Source: Aalborgiella sp031424795 (GTDB taxonomy: Bacteria; Pseudomonadota; Gammaproteobacteria; Burkholderiales; Burkholderiaceae_C). From it: a stretch of 6,827 nt of DNA. The notes under the pieces are model-generated. The model was not told the origin of the DNA, ran no database searches, and saw only the letters and a list, made by a program, of their open reading frames with translations. This document shows, piece after piece, positions 5,846-6,827 of this stretch. The DNA is taken from assembly GCA_031424795.1 (NCBI GenBank), contig JANPIC010000135.1, positions 1 through 6,827 of the forward strand, read 5' to 3'. Within the stretch, counting starts at the first letter, position 1, and every line of letters begins with the position of its first letter. The position numbers were made by a program, and so were the translations under genes.

Positions 5846-5871
5846 TCAACAAACAAGCGCTGGCCAAGCGC
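5846..5871 (-). terminator. Candidate intrinsic terminator of the 47-residue small gene
   Basis: Read on the minus strand, GCGCT (5871-5867), loop TGGCC, AGCGC (5861-5857) forms a short GC-rich hairpin immediately followed by the U-rich run TTGTTTGTT. It lies 39 nt after the stop of the gene at 5911-6054. The stem is only 5 bp, so termination may be partial. Confidence 0.5.
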
Positions 5872-5910
5872 AGAATAATAATTTTCTTAATCCGTTATCT
5901 CTTTGCTCAT

Positions 5911-6054
5911 TTACTTACTTGGTTCAACCTTGACGGCAGAGTTGGCATTTTGACCTGTTTTTGCATCCGTGCTTTGCGATGCTGATTTGTTGTAATACAA
6001 AGCCATACCGCCCAATAAAGCAATAAGTAAGATAGCCAGAGCCTTGTGTTTCAT
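5911..6054 (-). CDS. Small single-helix membrane or secreted protein, 47 residues, unrecognised
   Basis: ATG at 6052-6054 to TAA at 5911-5913 encodes 47 residues. The N-terminus is MKHKALAILLIALLGGMALY: two Lys and a hydrophobic core at about 5-20, either a signal anchor or an uncleaved signal peptide. The rest (21-47) is a short polar tail rich in Ser, Lys, Asn and Gln that ends VKVEPSK. There is no Cys, so it is not a lipoprotein. AAGGA (6066-6062) sits 7 nt before the ATG, the clearest Shine-Dalgarno in the accessory half of the window. A TTGATT (6125-6120) and TAAATT (6100-6095) pair, 19 bp apart, is a weak promoter candidate. A hairpin with a U-rich tail follows at 5846-5871. It lies between two DUF3565 paralogues. 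I do not recognise the family and assign no function; similar short proteins are often overlooked. Confidence 0.65.
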   Translation of the reverse strand: MKHKALAILLIALLGGMALYYNKSASQSTDAKTGQNANSAVKVEPSK

Positions 6055-6061
6055 GGGTGAG

Positions 6062-6066
6062 TCCTT
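6062..6066 (-). promoter_or_regulatory. Shine-Dalgarno AAGGA of the 47-residue gene
   Basis: AAGGA lies 7 nt upstream of the ATG at 6052-6054. It decides the start and is the main reason for calling this short frame a gene. Confidence 0.65.
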
Positions 6067-6144
6067 TTGTCGTGCGGGTGAATGCTAGCTACCTAATTTA
6101 CAGCAAAATCATCCAAAAAAATCAACGCACGAATCAACCATGAT

Positions 6145-6369
6145 TCATCTCACAGCGCGATCAGCCGGCGCACCCTCATCGCACTTCTTGCACCCCAGCA
6201 ACACCCCAATCTTCCCATCCCGCCCCTCATGCGTCAGCACCCAAGGCCGACTCACCAAGGGCGGGTTGTGCCGCACATGCTGGTTGTGCCCACAAGCCAG
6301 CTTGGCCACCCAATGGTTTTCTTCGTCTTGGAAGTAGCCGGTTATGGGTTGTTGGGTGGGTTGTTGCAT
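6145..6369 (-). CDS. DUF3565 family small protein, canonical copy
   Basis: The 74-residue protein has all the family blocks: ITGYFQDEENHWVAKL (9-24), CGHNQHVRHNPP (26-37), RPWVLTHEGR (41-50), GKIGVLLGC (52-60) and CKKCDEG (60-66). Cys26, His28, His31, His34, Cys60 and Cys63 are arranged like a compact zinc ribbon, though metal binding is inferred. The function of DUF3565 is unknown. The first eight residues, MQQPTQQP, come from a 12-bp duplication (GGGTTGTTG at 6346-6354 and 6358-6366 on the plus strand). No Shine-Dalgarno precedes the ATG. The gene is separated by 92 bp, containing a copy of the 39-nt repeat, from the interrupted HEPN-like gene upstream on the same strand, and by 90 bp from the small membrane-protein gene downstream. 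Confidence 0.85.
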   Translation of the reverse strand: MQQPTQQPITGYFQDEENHWVAKLACGHNQHVRHNPPLVSRPWVLTHEGRDGKIGVLLGCKKCDEGAPADRAVR

Positions 6370-6421
6370 TATGCTATTTAAATGATAGCGGTTTTAAAGA
6401 GGTAAAAATGGCTATATTCTA

Positions 6422-6460
6422 CGTATTTATTGTCTGAGTAGCTATGAAAAAAATAGTAAA
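6422..6460 (-). repeat. Dispersed 39-nt intergenic repeat, copy 2
   Basis: This copy is 34/39 identical and ungapped to 5334-5372. The two differ only at five positions, two of which are adjacent. It begins 2 nt after the TAA that ends the HEPN-like reading frame (6462-6464) and lies 52 nt upstream of the DUF3565 start at 6369. Both copies therefore sit in gaps between co-oriented minus-strand genes, 40-52 nt ahead of a start codon. Confidence 0.65.
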
Positions 6461-6461
6461 T

Positions 6462-6827
6462 TTAGCTCCCAATTGCATCAACCACAGCCTGCGTCGCGGT
6501 GATCAAATCTGCCACCAGCCGCTCATCCACATCCAGCATACCTTCGTATTCGCCTAAATTACGGGTGTTGTGGCATTTGTCCTAAACACGCCAGACCTCA
6601 GCGCCCAAACCCAGTGTGTGCGGCAGCACCTGAAACACAATGTAGCGGTTGCCAGAGCGATAACCCTTGGCGCGCAGCGCTGCTAGGCAGAGTGAGTGAG
6701 CGGCGTTGTAGGCCAGATCAAACCGGCTTTCTATAGCCAAAGACGTGTTTTGCGCATCCTTCAGCCGCGCCAAGCCGCTCTTTTTTAAACCCGCAATTTC
6801 TTTAGCGTCAGGCGGTTCTGCCTGCAA
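6462..6827 (-). pseudogene. HEPN-like domain protein, interrupted by an in-frame TAG; start lies beyond the window
   Basis: From the right edge the frame reads 81 residues, including EIAGLKKSGLARLKDA, ESRFDLAYNAAHSLCLAALR and NRYIVFQVLPHTLGLGAEVW. It stops at a TAG (6582-6584). The same frame then continues without further damage for 39 codons, DKCHNTRNLGEYEGMLDVDE then RLVADLIT..., to a TAA at 6462-6464. The part after the TAG looks like the natural C-terminus: an R-N-x-x-E-Y helix typical of HEPN folds, followed by an amphipathic end. HEPN proteins of this kind are often paired with a nucleotidyltransferase as a toxin-antitoxin module, but the upstream partner would be outside the window. 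Domain assignment is from memory of the pattern. Either this is a recent nonsense mutation, a sequencing error, or an mRNA read through at amber. The first 81 residues alone would lack the second HEPN helix. Confidence 0.65.

Noticed and set aside
6115..6146. Hairpin GAATCA/TGATTC plus a seven-T run after the canonical DUF3565 gene as a terminator
   Set aside because: The 6-bp AT-rich stem is separated from the T run by nine bases, too far for a standard intrinsic terminator, and the T run overlaps a possible promoter of the small gene.

Overview
The window looks like chromosomal DNA of a betaproteobacterium. Burkholderiales, probably Comamonadaceae, is my best guess. It is inferred from protein style (chalcone-isomerase-like secreted protein, ketopantoate reductase, EamA permease, two DUF3565 proteins, short-form ArfB), from moderate-GC coding DNA with AT-rich gaps, and from a short dispersed intergenic repeat of a kind I associate with comamonads. 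No rRNA, tRNA, CRISPR array, integrase or transposase is visible.

Layout, left to right. (1) At 18-653 (+) is an exported chalcone-isomerase-like protein, convergent with a minus-strand pair: a ten-helix EamA/DMT permease (1788-2780) followed 4 nt later by a 2-dehydropantoate 2-reductase (677-1783). The 23-nt convergent gap holds three copies of a 7-bp repeat that puts stop codons in all six frames. (2) An NfsB-like nitroreductase (2856-3494, -) and a zinc-free MDR oxidoreductase (3730-4869, +) diverge from a 235-bp intergenic region. That region carries two inverted repeats, a sigma70-like promoter and a 12-bp palindrome at the predicted transcription start. (3) The ribosome-rescue hydrolase ArfB (4886-5293, -) converges on the MDR gene. 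(4) From 5294 to the right edge is an AT-richer accessory-looking stretch, all on the minus strand: a diverged DUF3565 protein, an unannotated 47-residue single-helix membrane or secreted protein with a clear Shine-Dalgarno, a canonical DUF3565 protein, and a HEPN-like gene interrupted by one in-frame TAG. Two copies of a 39-nt repeat, 34/39 identical and in the same orientation, lie in two of the gaps of this stretch.

Most genes are ordinary housekeeping or redox functions. No obvious new multi-gene system is present. The points most worth following are the single-lesion HEPN pseudogene, the small protein between two DUF3565 paralogues, the repeat-built insertion in the ketopantoate reductase, and the structured divergent promoter region.
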